64,000 nt of DNA, from assembly GCA_023458555.1 (NCBI GenBank), contig JAEWYS010000018.1, positions 186,001 through 250,000 on the forward strand. The letters are read 5' to 3'. Positions 8,829 to 18,051 of this stretch are shown in pieces. The notes beneath the pieces are model-generated. The model was not told the DNA's origin. It was given only the letters and a program-made list of their open reading frames with translations, and searched no databases. Numbering within the stretch: position 1 is the first letter of the stretch; every line of letters begins with the position of its first letter. Made by a program: the position numbers and the translations under genes. Source of the stretch: Bacteroidota bacterium (GTDB taxonomy: Bacteria; Bacteroidota; Bacteroidia; Cytophagales; Cytophagaceae).

Positions 8829-9704
8829 TTAATCCTCGTCAATATAGCGTTTACAGATTGGCTGATAGGTCTCTATTCGGCGGTCCCGCAAAAACGGCCA
8901 GGTTGTCCTGTACCGGTCAGACTGGCTGATGTTGATCTCCTGTACATACACAGTTTCAGTGTAATGATCAGCCTTATACAACAGAGTTCCGAACGGATTG
9001 GAAACAAATGAGCCACCCCAGAATTGCTGCCCTGCTTCTTTTCCGACCCGGTTTACACTTACCACATGCACGCCATTTGCGATGGCATGGCTTCGCTGCA
9101 TGGTTTCCCATGCGCTGTGCTGTTCCTTATTGGTTTCTTCCTTTTCAGTCATATCCCAGCCTATAGCTGTAGGATAAAACAGGATTTCTGCTCCCATAAG
9201 CCCGGTAATGCGCGCCGGCTCGGGATACCATTGATCCCAGCAGATCAGCACACCGATGGTTGCAAAGCGGGTTTTGAATACCTTATATCCCAGGTCGCCG
9301 GGAGTAAAGTAAAATTTCTCATAATAACCAGGATCATCCGGTATATGCATTTTACGGTATTTTCCGAGATAACTGCCATCGGCATCGATTACAGCGGTGG
9401 TATTATGATATAGCCCTTCTGCTCTTTTCTCAAAAAGAGAAGCGACAATGACCACTCCGGTTTCGGCAGCCACTTTGCAAAGCTCTTCTGTCGAAGGGCC
9501 GGGCACCGGTTCAGCAAGAGAGAAGTTTTCATGAAGCTCCTCATCACAAAAGTAAAGTGAACGAAAAAGCTCCTGAAGACATACAATCTGTGCTCCCTTG
9601 GCAGCAGCCTCACGGATACCTGCTATATTCTTTGCCATATTGATGGCAGGATCCTTATCACAGGCAAGCTGAACCAAACCTATTTTTACTTTTTTCTCAG
9701 ACAC
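8829..9704 (-). CDS. aguB: N-carbamoylputrescine amidase
   Basis: Nitrilase-superfamily enzyme that converts N-carbamoylputrescine to putrescine, CO2 and ammonia. The catalytic triad is visible as Glu45 (CLQELFRSLYFC), Lys118 (KYRKMHIPD) and Cys155 (GVLICWDQWYPEPAR). Length 291 is standard for AguB. It is the first gene of the aguB-aguA pair. Together these supply putrescine from agmatine; no arginine decarboxylase gene is in this window. Other omega-amidases are possible from sequence alone, but the pairing with aguA settles the role. Confidence 0.95.
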   Translation of the reverse strand: MSEKKVKIGLVQLACDKDPAINMAKNIAGIREAAAKGAQIVCLQELFRSLYFCDEELHENFSLAEPVPGPSTEELCKVAAETGVVIVASLFEKRAEGLYHNTTAVIDADGSYLGKYRKMHIPDDPGYYEKFYFTPGDLGYKVFKTRFATIGVLICWDQWYPEPARITGLMGAEILFYPTAIGWDMTEKEETNKEQHSAWETMQRSHAIANGVHVVSVNRVGKEAGQQFWGGSFVSNPFGTLLYKADHYTETVYVQEINISQSDRYRTTWPFLRDRRIETYQPICKRYIDED

Positions 9705-9963
9705 TGCTATTTTTTCTTTTAATCAGGTTCAAAATTAAGATATTTTATATTTATAACTTTACTTCTACTTCCGAATGAAGTTCATTACAATAGGTAAAAT
9801 TAACAGAAGAACATCTTTATATTTTCTTTTGCTGTTATTTTAGCTATCTCGTTTTTTCAGCATTTTTGAGTTTTCAACTTTTGCTTATATATAATATACT
9901 CTGCGTCTTTTGTTTCTAATTTTTACCTATGCTTTGGTAAGAGTTATTGAATCCTGAATCATC

Positions 9964-10548
9964 TCAGACAAGATAATCATTGAGTAACTCCCTGGCTTCT
10001 GCCATCCTGCTCCTGGGTATGGCAAGCTGAAATTCACAAAGATCTGTATAACTGGACGAAATGACTTCGGTATCAACTTTTGAGAGCAGAGACTGAAGAA
10101 GGCTCGTTTTTTCATAAGTAAAACGGATAGTACGTATTTCTGTCTCTGTTTTTTCAACAGGAATAGCATTTTTCAGACAGTCATGTGCTGCTTCTCTGTA
10201 GGCAGTGATCAGCCCGCTTTTACCAAGTTTGGTACCGCCAAAATAGCGTACCACAATAAGCAGAATGTTTGTAAAACCGGAGGATCTGATTTCGTTCAGA
10301 ATAGGATCTCCTGCTGTATGAGCCGGCTCACCCGCATCGCTTGAGTTGTAAATTGTCCGGTCTTTGCCAAGAATATAGGCGTAACAGACATGTCGGGCAT
10401 CATAATACGCTTTACGGTATTGCTGCAAAATTTCCCGTATTTCGGATTCCGATCGTACCGGAAGGGCATAGGCCAGAAACTTGCTGCCTTTTTCTTTATA
10501 CAAACCTTCTGATTTGCTGTCAATAGTAAGATAGCGGTCGTCAGTCAT
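9964..10548 (-). CDS. YigZ/IMPACT family protein
   Basis: Resembles the bacterial YigZ/YvyE group (UPF0029, IMPACT N-terminal fold). Diagnostic segments are SKFLAYALPVRSESEI near residues 22-37, ARHVCYAYILG, SDAGEPAHTAGDPIL and VRYFGGTKLGKSGLITAYR. The C-terminal 60 residues form the DUF1949-like ferredoxin-fold domain. Family members are tied to ribosome or translation-factor binding, but the bacterial role is unclear. The first 8 bases overlap the end of the upstream TPR gene, so both are probably cotranscribed. About 260 bases without any gene separate it from aguB. Confidence 0.9.
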   Translation of the reverse strand: MTDDRYLTIDSKSEGLYKEKGSKFLAYALPVRSESEIREILQQYRKAYYDARHVCYAYILGKDRTIYNSSDAGEPAHTAGDPILNEIRSSGFTNILLIVVRYFGGTKLGKSGLITAYREAAHDCLKNAIPVEKTETEIRTIRFTYEKTSLLQSLLSKVDTEVISSSYTDLCEFQLAIPRSRMAEARELLNDYLV

Positions 10549-11692
10549 GCTTGTTGAGATAGTCTTTGGCTTCCCGCATCAGGGACAGATAATCGGTTTC
10601 ATCCAGACACTTTTTATACGCTTCAATGGCTTTTTCCTTTTCCCCCGATGAGTGATATACTCTGCCCAGACCGGCATAGCACTGTCCCGTAAAATCCTGC
10701 ACGGGAAACTCGCAGTTCCGGGCAAGCTGAAGCGCCTGATTGTAATAATTTCTGGCTTTATCCGGATGCTTAAAATATTTTTCATTAAGTAGCCCGTAAT
10801 ATGTACAAGCGGCAATTTTTCCTGCCGGAGTTTCTGATTTGTAGAGGTCATAGGCGATAAACTCGGCTTCTTTATATTGCTGATTTCCAATAAGCGCTTC
10901 GCAATAATTTATTTTAAAGTAAATATTGTTCGGAAATTCTTTGACAAGCGTGGCTCCGTATGGAATAGATTTGGCATAATCCTCTTCATACCGCAGATAG
11001 ATATGAGACAGATAATAGGTGGCTTCAGTCCGGCTCAGAATCCCTTTGCGGCTGCACTTATCCATCAGTTCAAGGCCTCTGGCTTTGTCTCCTTTCATAA
11101 AGAAGAACATAAAAGGTTTAAAAACAGAATGGTTTTCCGGGTACTGCACCACATAGTAATTGTATAACCCTACCGGCAGGTTGAAGTCCATAAGCCGGTC
11201 CTTCCATGCATCCGCTTTTTTGATAAGGTAGTATGCTTTGCGGGCTTCATTGACAGATTTAAGAGTTTCGTTTGTCTGTGCGTAATATAAGGCAATCGAT
11301 GCGCGGCCGGCAAGTGTAAAAAAGATTCCCTCCGGATCATTGTTGTCATTCTCAAGCAGTTTTGCCGCCTTCTTTACAGCTTCTTCAAGATAATTCAGAT
11401 GCTCTTTGCCTCTTTTTTTGAAGGAATTGTCATACATCATCTCCCAGCTGAGACTCATGGAGTTGAGAAGTTCATACGCCGGATGGTCCGGATATTTCTG
11501 CTTTACTTTTAAGAAATATTTTTCGGCTTCCTCAAACTCCAGATTGTACATTTTTTCAAGTCCTTTGCTGACAACGTCCTGCATTTCTTTGTCGTCAAGC
11601 ATAGTCGCCTGAGAAAACCCGGGGCGGTAGCTGACAACCAAAAAAAATAATGAAAATAAAAGAGTGATTCTTGTGCACATGTAATCAGACAT
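10541..11692 (-). CDS. Secreted TPR-repeat protein
   Basis: An N-terminal signal peptide (hydrophobic from about residue 8, ending near GFSQA) is followed by helical tetratricopeptide-like repeats along the whole 383 residues, for example FEEAEKYFLKVKQKYPDHPAYEL and KEKAIEAYKKCLDE near the C-terminus. Start codons at 11692 and 11680 (MCTRITLL) are both possible. Periplasmic TPR proteins of this type act as scaffolds; no specific partner is evident. Its start codon overlaps the stop of the DMT transporter remnant just upstream, which shows that the intact transporter gene was once translationally linked to it. Confidence 0.85.
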   Translation of the reverse strand: MSDYMCTRITLLFSLFFLVVSYRPGFSQATMLDDKEMQDVVSKGLEKMYNLEFEEAEKYFLKVKQKYPDHPAYELLNSMSLSWEMMYDNSFKKRGKEHLNYLEEAVKKAAKLLENDNNDPEGIFFTLAGRASIALYYAQTNETLKSVNEARKAYYLIKKADAWKDRLMDFNLPVGLYNYYVVQYPENHSVFKPFMFFFMKGDKARGLELMDKCSRKGILSRTEATYYLSHIYLRYEEDYAKSIPYGATLVKEFPNNIYFKINYCEALIGNQQYKEAEFIAYDLYKSETPAGKIAACTYYGLLNEKYFKHPDKARNYYNQALQLARNCEFPVQDFTGQCYAGLGRVYHSSGEKEKAIEAYKKCLDETDYLSLMREAKDYLNKHD

Positions 11693-11982
11693 AAATCAAT
11701 ACTAAGGATGTACCCGCCAATGCCATGCCAAGCCAGCAGATCATAGTAAGTTTTTCGTTGAGTATCCGGGCTGCAAAGATCGGAGTTACCATGATAATTC
11801 CAATGTTTACAGAGGTGAAAACCCTTGCTTCGTTATTTGCCGGACGAAAGCAGGCCAATAATAATGCAGGTTATATAGTTGAAAACAATAGCCTGAAAAG
11901 AATGAATGCGGTGTTTACCGAATAAATGGAAAATGACAAAGAAGGGTGAAACAAGAACAATCGTAAAGAGTATATATATCAT
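11685..11982 (-). pseudogene. Remnant of a DMT (EamA-like) transporter gene with internal deletion
   Basis: Two pieces of one transporter are recognisable. The N-terminal piece starts at 11982 (MIYILFTIVLVSPFF, then FHLFGKHRIHSFQAIVFNY) and stops at a TAA at 11833-11835. The C-terminal piece is in another frame from about 11835 down to the TGA at 11685-11687 and reads ANNEARVFTSVNIGIIM, VTPIFAARILNEKLT, WLGMALAGTSLVLIYV, which looks like the last helices of an EamA domain. Intact proteins of this type are about 280-300 residues; only about 95 remain, so the middle helices are missing and the frame is broken at the junction. The TGA overlaps the ATG of the TPR gene. Confidence 0.7.
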
Positions 11983-12081
11983 ATAATAAATCCCTTCTGA
12001 GAATCTGCGCACGATTAAATATACTATTAATAAGGGACAGATTTTCATGTCACTTGTTCATAATTCATTAATTTCGCTTCT

Positions 12082-12480
12082 ATGAATATCCCCGGTTTGA
12101 TTGATTTCCCGGTGTTTGATGCCGGTCCTGATGGCAGCCTCTCTTTTGCGGAAGCTGAGGGATTAATTCCTTTTCCCATAAAGCGTGTTTACTGGATTTA
12201 TGGTGCTGCCAAGAATACAATAAGGGGCGATCATGCACATAAAGCGGGTATGCAGGTTTTGCTTGCGTTAGGTGGGAAAGTAGAGATCGAACTGACAGAC
12301 AGACAGAGGAAACGCAGTTGCTACAGACTTGAAAAGCCGGATACCGGATTGTTCGTTCCGTGTCATTACTGGCGTAAAGTAAGTATGGACGAAAATAGTA
12401 TTTTGGTGAGCTTTGCATCTGAATTGTACGATAGCCAAAATTATATTACCGATTATGAAACGTTTATAAATGGAGTTTGA
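12082..12480 (+). CDS. WxcM/FdtA-type dTDP-sugar 3,4-ketoisomerase
   Basis: Small one-domain cupin of 132 residues. FdtA/QdtA enzymes convert dTDP-4-keto-6-deoxyglucose to the 3-keto isomer used to make 3-amino-6-deoxy sugars (Fuc3NAc, Qui3NAc). The family signature RVYWIYGAAKNTIRGDHAHK, with the conserved His pair, is at about residues 33-52, followed by LLALGGKVEIELTD. It overlaps the next gene by 11 bases and heads a three-gene plus-strand islet of glycan genes. A matching FdtB aminotransferase is not adjacent; a WecE/RffA-type aminotransferase lies at 50-51 kb. Sugar stereochemistry cannot be told by eye. Confidence 0.88.
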   Translation: MNIPGLIDFPVFDAGPDGSLSFAEAEGLIPFPIKRVYWIYGAAKNTIRGDHAHKAGMQVLLALGGKVEIELTDRQRKRSCYRLEKPDTGLFVPCHYWRKVSMDENSILVSFASELYDSQNYITDYETFINGV

Positions 12481-13408
12481 GGTAATTTCCAGTTTTTCTG
12501 AAAATATTGAGAGAGAGGGTTATGTTCCTTTTTTGTTTAACCGGGAGGAGTATTATGCTGTCATACCTCAATGTCGTCGGGTGTCCTGTTTTCTTAAGAA
12601 CAAGGCATCAGATAATGTGGTAGCCGAGATTCACTTTATTCTTGAAGGAGCCGAGGCGGTTTCTCTCGCACGTGCTTCATATGGCTCGTTTCAGTTTTCG
12701 GAGCAGCTTTCTGATGAATGGCTGGCCTGGTTTATCATTCAGACAGAACACTATCTGAGCAGTCTTGGAACAGACCGCCTGAGCATCCGAACCTATCCGG
12801 TAATATATGCTCCGGAATGCGCAGTACGGCAATACAGACTTTTGACGAATCATGGATATCAGCTGGCTTATACCGATAGCAACTTTCATCTGGATCTGTC
12901 AGAAGAGTTTCATGCAGGACTGAAAGAGTCTGCCCGGTCCCGTCTGAGATCGCTCCGGAATAAAGCAATTCTATCGGAGCCGTGGGCTCAGCCGTCTCTG
13001 GAAGAAGTATATCAATTGCTAAAGATATCGAGGAGAGAAAGAGGCTATCCGCTGACAATGTCGCGGGAGGATTTTATGAAAATGTTTGAACAATTACCTG
13101 CCGTGTACCGTGTTTTCAGAACGGTTGCAGGTGACCGAATGGTCGCGGTGGCAGTAACGGTGCATATTAATCAGGACGTACTTTATAATTTTTATGTGGG
13201 AGAGCTGCCTGAGTATCGAAAATACAGCCCTGTAGCCGGATTAATTGAAGCAATGGTGGCATATGGTCGCACCAATGGCTATCAGCTGCTGGATCTGGGT
13301 ATTGCCACGGATAAAGGAATACTTAATGAAGGGCTGGCCCGGTTTAAAGCCAATATGGGCGGCAAGTATAGTGAGAAATACATGTTTAGTAAAAAATTAG
13401 CAACCTGA
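12470..13408 (+). CDS. GNAT/FemAB-like acyltransferase of a glycan cluster
   Basis: 312 residues with a duplicated GNAT-like layout, of the Acetyltransf_6 (BioF2-like) kind. The C-terminal half has typical segments: RERGYPLTMSREDFMKMFE, VAVAVTVHINQDVLYNFYVG, YSPVAGLIEAMVAYGRTNGY and LLDLGIATDKGILNEGLARF. Such proteins transfer an acyl or aminoacyl group to sugars or peptidoglycan precursors. Placed between a 3,4-ketoisomerase and a GT2 enzyme with overlaps on both sides, it probably N- or O-acylates the deoxy-amino sugar; that is inference. The ATG at 12470 lies inside the end of the previous gene, typical of translational coupling. Confidence 0.75.
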   Translation: MEFEVISSFSENIEREGYVPFLFNREEYYAVIPQCRRVSCFLKNKASDNVVAEIHFILEGAEAVSLARASYGSFQFSEQLSDEWLAWFIIQTEHYLSSLGTDRLSIRTYPVIYAPECAVRQYRLLTNHGYQLAYTDSNFHLDLSEEFHAGLKESARSRLRSLRNKAILSEPWAQPSLEEVYQLLKISRRERGYPLTMSREDFMKMFEQLPAVYRVFRTVAGDRMVAVAVTVHINQDVLYNFYVGELPEYRKYSPVAGLIEAMVAYGRTNGYQLLDLGIATDKGILNEGLARFKANMGGKYSEKYMFSKKLAT

Positions 13409-14337
13409 TGAAGCCGCTGGTAACTGTTATTGCGCTTTGCTACAATCATCAAGCGTATCTTCGGGAGGCATTGCAGGCCGTTTTCCGGCAGACCTATCCT
13501 GCTATGGAGATTATCGTGTCGGATGATTGCAGTCAGGATGGGAGCGCAGAGCTGATCCGGGAGGTAATCCGGGAATATCCGGGAGATATCCGTTTCTTAC
13601 AATCTAAGCAGAATCTTGGCAATTGCCGGTCATTTAACATGGCATTAAAGCTGGCGAGCGGCAAATACATAATCGATTTTGCAACGGATGATCTCATGTT
13701 GCCGGATATGGTTGAGCAAATGGTCTCCGCGTTTGAGGAGCTTCCTGATACGTATGGAGTGCTTTTTTCAGATGCCGTATATGTGAATGCGGAGGGAAAG
13801 TTTTTGAAGCAACATTTCAAACCGGGGGAGTATATACCGGATGGTAATGTATATAGGGATATTGTAGAGCGATACTTTATTGCTCCGCCAGCCGTTATGA
13901 TGCGAAAATCCATGCTGGAAACCCTGGGTGGCTATGATGAAACACTAACCTATGAAGACTTTGATTTATGGATACGGTCATCAAGGAATTTTTATTTCCG
14001 CTTTCTGAACCGGGTTACTGTTAAAAAACGTGTGCATGCGGGCGCCTTGTCCAATAGTTTTTATCTTAAAACATCCGGTCTGCAGGAGTCAACCTATCGG
14101 GTCTGTGAGAAGATCCGATGGCTGAATAAAAGTGATGCAGAGCACAGGGCTTTGCAGACACGGATTCGTTACGAAATGAAAGTGGCCTGCCTGACTGGCA
14201 ACTTTAAGCTTTATAGATTGTATCAGAGTCTTATGCCATTCAAAGATACGTCAGCAACAGGCTATATGCTGAGTTTACTGGCAGTGCTAAGGTTGGATCT
14301 GAGTAGCTTTTACCGTTTATTCAGACGTTTGGCGTAG
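13408..14337 (+). CDS. Family 2 glycosyltransferase
   Basis: GT-A fold transferase: starts with PLVTVIALCYNHQAYLREAL, then EIIVSDDCSQDGSAELI, with the nucleotide-sugar aspartates, and the catalytic loop region ending DLWIRSSRNFYFRFL. Cytoplasmic, about 309 residues, no membrane helix. Its ATG overlaps the stop codon of the acyltransferase by one base. It likely adds a sugar to a lipid-linked surface glycan that the neighbouring flippase exports. Donor and acceptor are unknown. Confidence 0.9.
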   Translation: MKPLVTVIALCYNHQAYLREALQAVFRQTYPAMEIIVSDDCSQDGSAELIREVIREYPGDIRFLQSKQNLGNCRSFNMALKLASGKYIIDFATDDLMLPDMVEQMVSAFEELPDTYGVLFSDAVYVNAEGKFLKQHFKPGEYIPDGNVYRDIVERYFIAPPAVMMRKSMLETLGGYDETLTYEDFDLWIRSSRNFYFRFLNRVTVKKRVHAGALSNSFYLKTSGLQESTYRVCEKIRWLNKSDAEHRALQTRIRYEMKVACLTGNFKLYRLYQSLMPFKDTSATGYMLSLLAVLRLDLSSFYRLFRRLA

Positions 14338-14339
14338 TG

Positions 14340-15611
14340 TTATTTCTTTTTGTAGAACCGAAAGGATATTTCTTTTTTCAAAAGCCTCCAGTCCTGTCTA
14401 TTGGGTAGAAACCGGGCAGGAGATTCTTTCTCTACAACTAGGAAGATAACCAATAGAATAAATGATGAGAAGAAATAAGACAGACTGGCAGTCAGCCCTG
14501 AACCGCTGAGCGGCGATAGCGGTATCAGCCAGAAGCCTGCTGCCATGGTGACCATCAATCCTCCAAAAGCTCCGATCATATTGTACTGATACCGGCCGGT
14601 GCCTGAAAAATAATGACTGAGTATTTTGGAGAAGTTATACAGCAGAATACCGGGGGCCAGAGTCTTTACAGCGTAAGTCATCGAGCCGAACTCCTCTCCG
14701 AAGATTACTTCATACACCTGCGCGGGAAGAACATATAGAATGATCACGGGAACGACCGTAATCAGAAAGGTGATTTTGCACAGGTTTATGGTAAGGGCTT
14801 TATTGTACGAATTATTTTCAGAATTGGCGATAGAAGCATACTGCACCAGATTGATGCTATTTGTAACTATCCATACTGATTCAGCGATAGACGCGCTGTT
14901 TGAGTAAATGCCGATTTCGGCTGCCGTCCAGTATATGCCCAGAATATAGTAGCTGGCACGGTAATTCAGAAACTGGGCAATATTGGCAAACTGGTTCAGG
15001 CTCCCCAGTTTTAGCATAGCCCGGATAGGCAGATCCGATATCCTTTTTTCAGATAGTATACTATTTCGGGGCAGCCATATGATGCTCAGACATAGGACAA
15101 GCACACTGGATATATATAAGCCGGTGATGTACGCATATACGGACTTATAGTTAGCGAAATACAGAATAAAAGCCACTATGATGATGCAGCTGGCTATCTG
15201 AATCAGTTTCCCCAGGTTAAACAGCTGTATCTTTTCACCGGACAGCAGAATAAAAAGATGAATGCCGGACAATGATTGTATAAAAGCTATCAGGACGGTA
15301 TGCAGGATATACTGCTCCGGCAGAATCGGATATATATACAGGATAAGAAAAGCCAGTAAGGATATCAGAATGGTCCAGAGGTAGGAGGCTATTAGCAACT
15401 GACCGGGATTGTGTCTGGGAGCAAGATATACCAGTGCTGAACCACCTGCAAAATCACAGAAAAGAATAATTATGGAAATGGTTGTCAGAATCAGGCTCGC
15501 TTCCCCTTTGCCTTCTGCTCCGAGATTCTGCGACAGAAGTATAATCAGGGCGAAGCTAAGCAGCGCTGTGAGCAGCTTGGTAGAAAATGTGCCTAGAATG
15601 CTCCTTTTCAT
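14340..15611 (-). CDS. Polysaccharide flippase (Wzx/MATE-like), lipopolysaccharide biosynthesis
   Basis: Integral membrane protein of 423 residues with about 12 hydrophobic segments, starting RSILGTFSTKLLTALLSFALI and containing GEASLILTTISIIILF, both typical of Wzx/RfbX-type oligosaccharide flippases. The last residues are basic (FRFYKKK). It would move undecaprenyl-linked sugar repeats across the inner membrane. The gene runs against the glycan islet, its stop only 2 bases from the stop of the GT2 gene, and upstream of it lies rsgA in the same direction. No polymerase or chain-length gene is nearby, so the islet alone is not a full pathway. Confidence 0.85.
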   Translation of the reverse strand: MKRSILGTFSTKLLTALLSFALIILLSQNLGAEGKGEASLILTTISIIILFCDFAGGSALVYLAPRHNPGQLLIASYLWTILISLLAFLILYIYPILPEQYILHTVLIAFIQSLSGIHLFILLSGEKIQLFNLGKLIQIASCIIIVAFILYFANYKSVYAYITGLYISSVLVLCLSIIWLPRNSILSEKRISDLPIRAMLKLGSLNQFANIAQFLNYRASYYILGIYWTAAEIGIYSNSASIAESVWIVTNSINLVQYASIANSENNSYNKALTINLCKITFLITVVPVIILYVLPAQVYEVIFGEEFGSMTYAVKTLAPGILLYNFSKILSHYFSGTGRYQYNMIGAFGGLMVTMAAGFWLIPLSPLSGSGLTASLSYFFSSFILLVIFLVVEKESPARFLPNRQDWRLLKKEISFRFYKKK

Positions 15612-15656
15612 TCAGTTCTCTTCAATATTCCGAATATGCGCCATGCAGGAGATATA

Positions 15657-16574
15657 TTATCGATGCGTGTCTTTTTCTTCGAGCATACCCAGATAATTAT
15701 AGTACCTGCTTTCATGAATGGTTCCGTCATTTACGCTGCTTTTTACCGCACAGCCCGGCTCATTTACATGCAGGCAATTGTGAAACCGGCAGTTACCCAG
15801 CAGCGCACGCATTTCAGGAAAATAATGGGCGATTTCTTCCTTCTCCATATCGATCAGGCCAAGTTCCTTTATGCCCGGAGTATCGATGATAAACGTATCC
15901 TTGTTCAGCTCAAACATCTGGGCAAAGGTAGTCGTATGTGTTCCTTTTTCAGAGAAATCAGAGATGTCTCCGGTTTTAAGATGTAAGTTCGGAGCAATTC
16001 GGTTGACTACCGTACTTTTTCCTACTCCCGAATGGCCGGAAAGTAATGTCTTTTTGCCATGCAGAAGGTTCTGTAATTGTTCCGTATTTTCTCCTGTCAG
16101 AGCCGAACAGTGTACAATCTCTTCGCATATTGGCTGATACAGCATTGTAAGAGCGTCTCTCAGCTCCAGATCATCGTCATTCAGCAGATCTGTTTTATTA
16201 AAAACAAGAATAACAGGAATACGAAATGCTTCTGCTGAAATAAGAAAACGATCAATAAAGCCGGAAGACGTTCTGGGTCTGGCAATAGTAACCACCAGTA
16301 CCGCCTGGTCAATATTGGCAGCCAGAAGATGAGCGTGGGCAGTTTTGTGCGGAGACTTGCGGAGTATGTAATTCTGCCTGGGCAAAATGGAAGTGATGCT
16401 TACAGTGCCATCACCGACCAGCTCAAACTCAACATGATCCCCCACCGCAATAGGATTGGTAACTTTAAGCTCGTGTGTCTTAAACTTACCGCGCAGTCTT
16501 CCCTGATACATCTGGCGGTCTTCACTAAGCAGATCGTACCAGGAGCCGGTTGATTTCGTAACGATTCCTTTCAT
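15657..16574 (-). CDS. rsgA: Ribosome small-subunit-dependent GTPase A
   Basis: Circularly permuted GTPase that checks 30S subunit maturation. OB-fold N-terminal domain, then G4 NKTD (126-129), G1 GHSGVGKS (180-187), switch GTHTTTF, G3 DTPG (231-234), and the zinc knuckle Cys262, Cys267, His269, Cys275 in GNCRFHNCLHVNEPGC. Length 305 is normal. Its ATG overlaps the waaA stop codon by ATGA, so waaA and rsgA form an operon. Confident call. Confidence 0.97.
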   Translation of the reverse strand: MKGIVTKSTGSWYDLLSEDRQMYQGRLRGKFKTHELKVTNPIAVGDHVEFELVGDGTVSITSILPRQNYILRKSPHKTAHAHLLAANIDQAVLVVTIARPRTSSGFIDRFLISAEAFRIPVILVFNKTDLLNDDDLELRDALTMLYQPICEEIVHCSALTGENTEQLQNLLHGKKTLLSGHSGVGKSTVVNRIAPNLHLKTGDISDFSEKGTHTTTFAQMFELNKDTFIIDTPGIKELGLIDMEKEEIAHYFPEMRALLGNCRFHNCLHVNEPGCAVKSSVNDGTIHESRYYNYLGMLEEKDTHR

Positions 16575-17818
16575 TTTGAATTCAGCAATGCCTGAGAGCA
16601 GGCTATAATTTTATCGCTTGCTCCGGTATGTTCATTCACATAACGGGAAGCCCGGGTAGCAAGCTTTATCCGAATTTCCTCATTATTATATACAGATTCA
16701 AACTTTTTACGGAAATCCTCCTGATTATGTATGCTAAATGCTGCTTCAGTCTTTCTGAGATCCAGCGCTTCCTTAAATTTCCGGTGATTGGGTCCGAAAA
16801 ACAAAGGCATTCCATATACAGCTGCTTCGAGCGTATTATGCAGGCCGCTGCCAAAAGCTCCCCCGATCGCTGCATAATCAGCATAAGCATAAAGCGACGA
16901 AAGCATCCCTATGTTATCAATGATAAGAACTCTCTGATCGGTAATTGTAGTGTCATTGGCTTTCGAGTACCGGATATTTGACGAGGTCATCCGTTCGATA
17001 AACAAAAGTGTCTTTTCTTTAATTTCATGCGGCGCGATAATGATTTTGAGATCAGGAACAGCCAGCAGCACAGGAAGAAAAATCCGGATATCCTCTTCCC
17101 AGGCGCTTCCGATGATAAAGCAGGGAGATTGTCCTTTAAACCGGGCAGCTAACGGTATTTCCTTACGCTGAGCCGCAATTTCCGTAACCCGGTCAAATCG
17201 GGTATCGCCCGCGATTTCCGCATTTTTAAACCCATGTTCTTCAAGCAGCTCAAGAGAAGCCCGATCCTGAACAAAGATATGTTCAAAAGTCTGCAGGAGA
17301 TCTTTATAGGGCTTGGCAATCGGCTTAAAGTACAATTGATTGTGCCGGAAAATAGCCGAAAAGGAGATGGCCGGGACAGATTTTTTATGCAGCTCATTCA
17401 GGTAATGAAACCAGAATTCATACTTGACAAAATAGGCGATCGCCGGCGATACGATGTGTACAAATCGTTGAGCATTGTCTTTTGTGTCCAATGGCAGATA
17501 AAAAACATAATCGGCACCGGAATAATTTTTCCGGATCTCATATCCGGACGGGCTGAAAAAGGTAAGGACAATTGTATGCTGCGGAAAGGAGCCTCTGAAA
17601 CGCTCTATGACCGGACGGGCCTGCTCAAATTCTCCGAGCGATGCACAATGAAACCAGGCTCTGGGGGAAGTATCGCCGTGCAGCCGGCGCCGGATTTCCC
17701 CGAAAATATCCTTGCGGCCATTCAGCCATAGACGTGCCTTAGAATTGAAGGGGGCAGCAAGGCTTAGCAGGAGATAATACAGACCTATAGATAAGGAATA
17801 GAATAATTGGAATAACAC
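16571..17818 (-). CDS. waaA: 3-deoxy-D-manno-octulosonic acid transferase
   Basis: GT30 enzyme (KdtA) that adds Kdo to lipid A precursor at the inner-membrane cytoplasmic face. N-terminal membrane anchor (about residues 1-22), then the family motif WFHCASLGEFEQARPV with the conserved Glu, TFFSPSGYE, FVKYEFWFHYL, and the C-terminal IGGAFGSGLHNTLEAAVYGMPLFFGP donor-binding segment. 415 residues. Overlaps rsgA by 4 bases (ATGA). It shows that the organism makes Kdo-bearing LPS. Isolated from other lipid A genes in this window. Confidence 0.96.
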   Translation of the reverse strand: MLFQLFYSLSIGLYYLLLSLAAPFNSKARLWLNGRKDIFGEIRRRLHGDTSPRAWFHCASLGEFEQARPVIERFRGSFPQHTIVLTFFSPSGYEIRKNYSGADYVFYLPLDTKDNAQRFVHIVSPAIAYFVKYEFWFHYLNELHKKSVPAISFSAIFRHNQLYFKPIAKPYKDLLQTFEHIFVQDRASLELLEEHGFKNAEIAGDTRFDRVTEIAAQRKEIPLAARFKGQSPCFIIGSAWEEDIRIFLPVLLAVPDLKIIIAPHEIKEKTLLFIERMTSSNIRYSKANDTTITDQRVLIIDNIGMLSSLYAYADYAAIGGAFGSGLHNTLEAAVYGMPLFFGPNHRKFKEALDLRKTEAAFSIHNQEDFRKKFESVYNNEEIRIKLATRASRYVNEHTGASDKIIACSQALLNSK

Positions 17819-17989
17819 AGTTTACTCTTGATAATAGTGAGATTCTTCAATATTACAGTTTATTTTCCTAATAAAAAGGATCTTTTTATTGTTTAAAACC
17901 CGATAGCCTTAATAAACACTCGAAGGTTGTAATAAACGAAAGTGAGCTAGCTAGCAATATAAAAAAGAGGAATAACAAAACAAGGAAAT

Positions 17990-18024
17990 AAAAGAGCTCC
18001 TGCTTTCGGATAAACAGGAGCTGG
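17990..18024 (-). terminator. Terminator downstream of the 18 kb lipoprotein gene
   Basis: AGCTCCTG (17995-18002) pairs with CAGGAGCT (18015-18022); on the minus strand the stem is followed by CTTTTATTTC. It sits 30 bases beyond the stop codon at 18052. Confidence 0.7.
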
Positions 18025-18051
18025 AATTGCTAAGTACTTTAGAGGTTTAAT

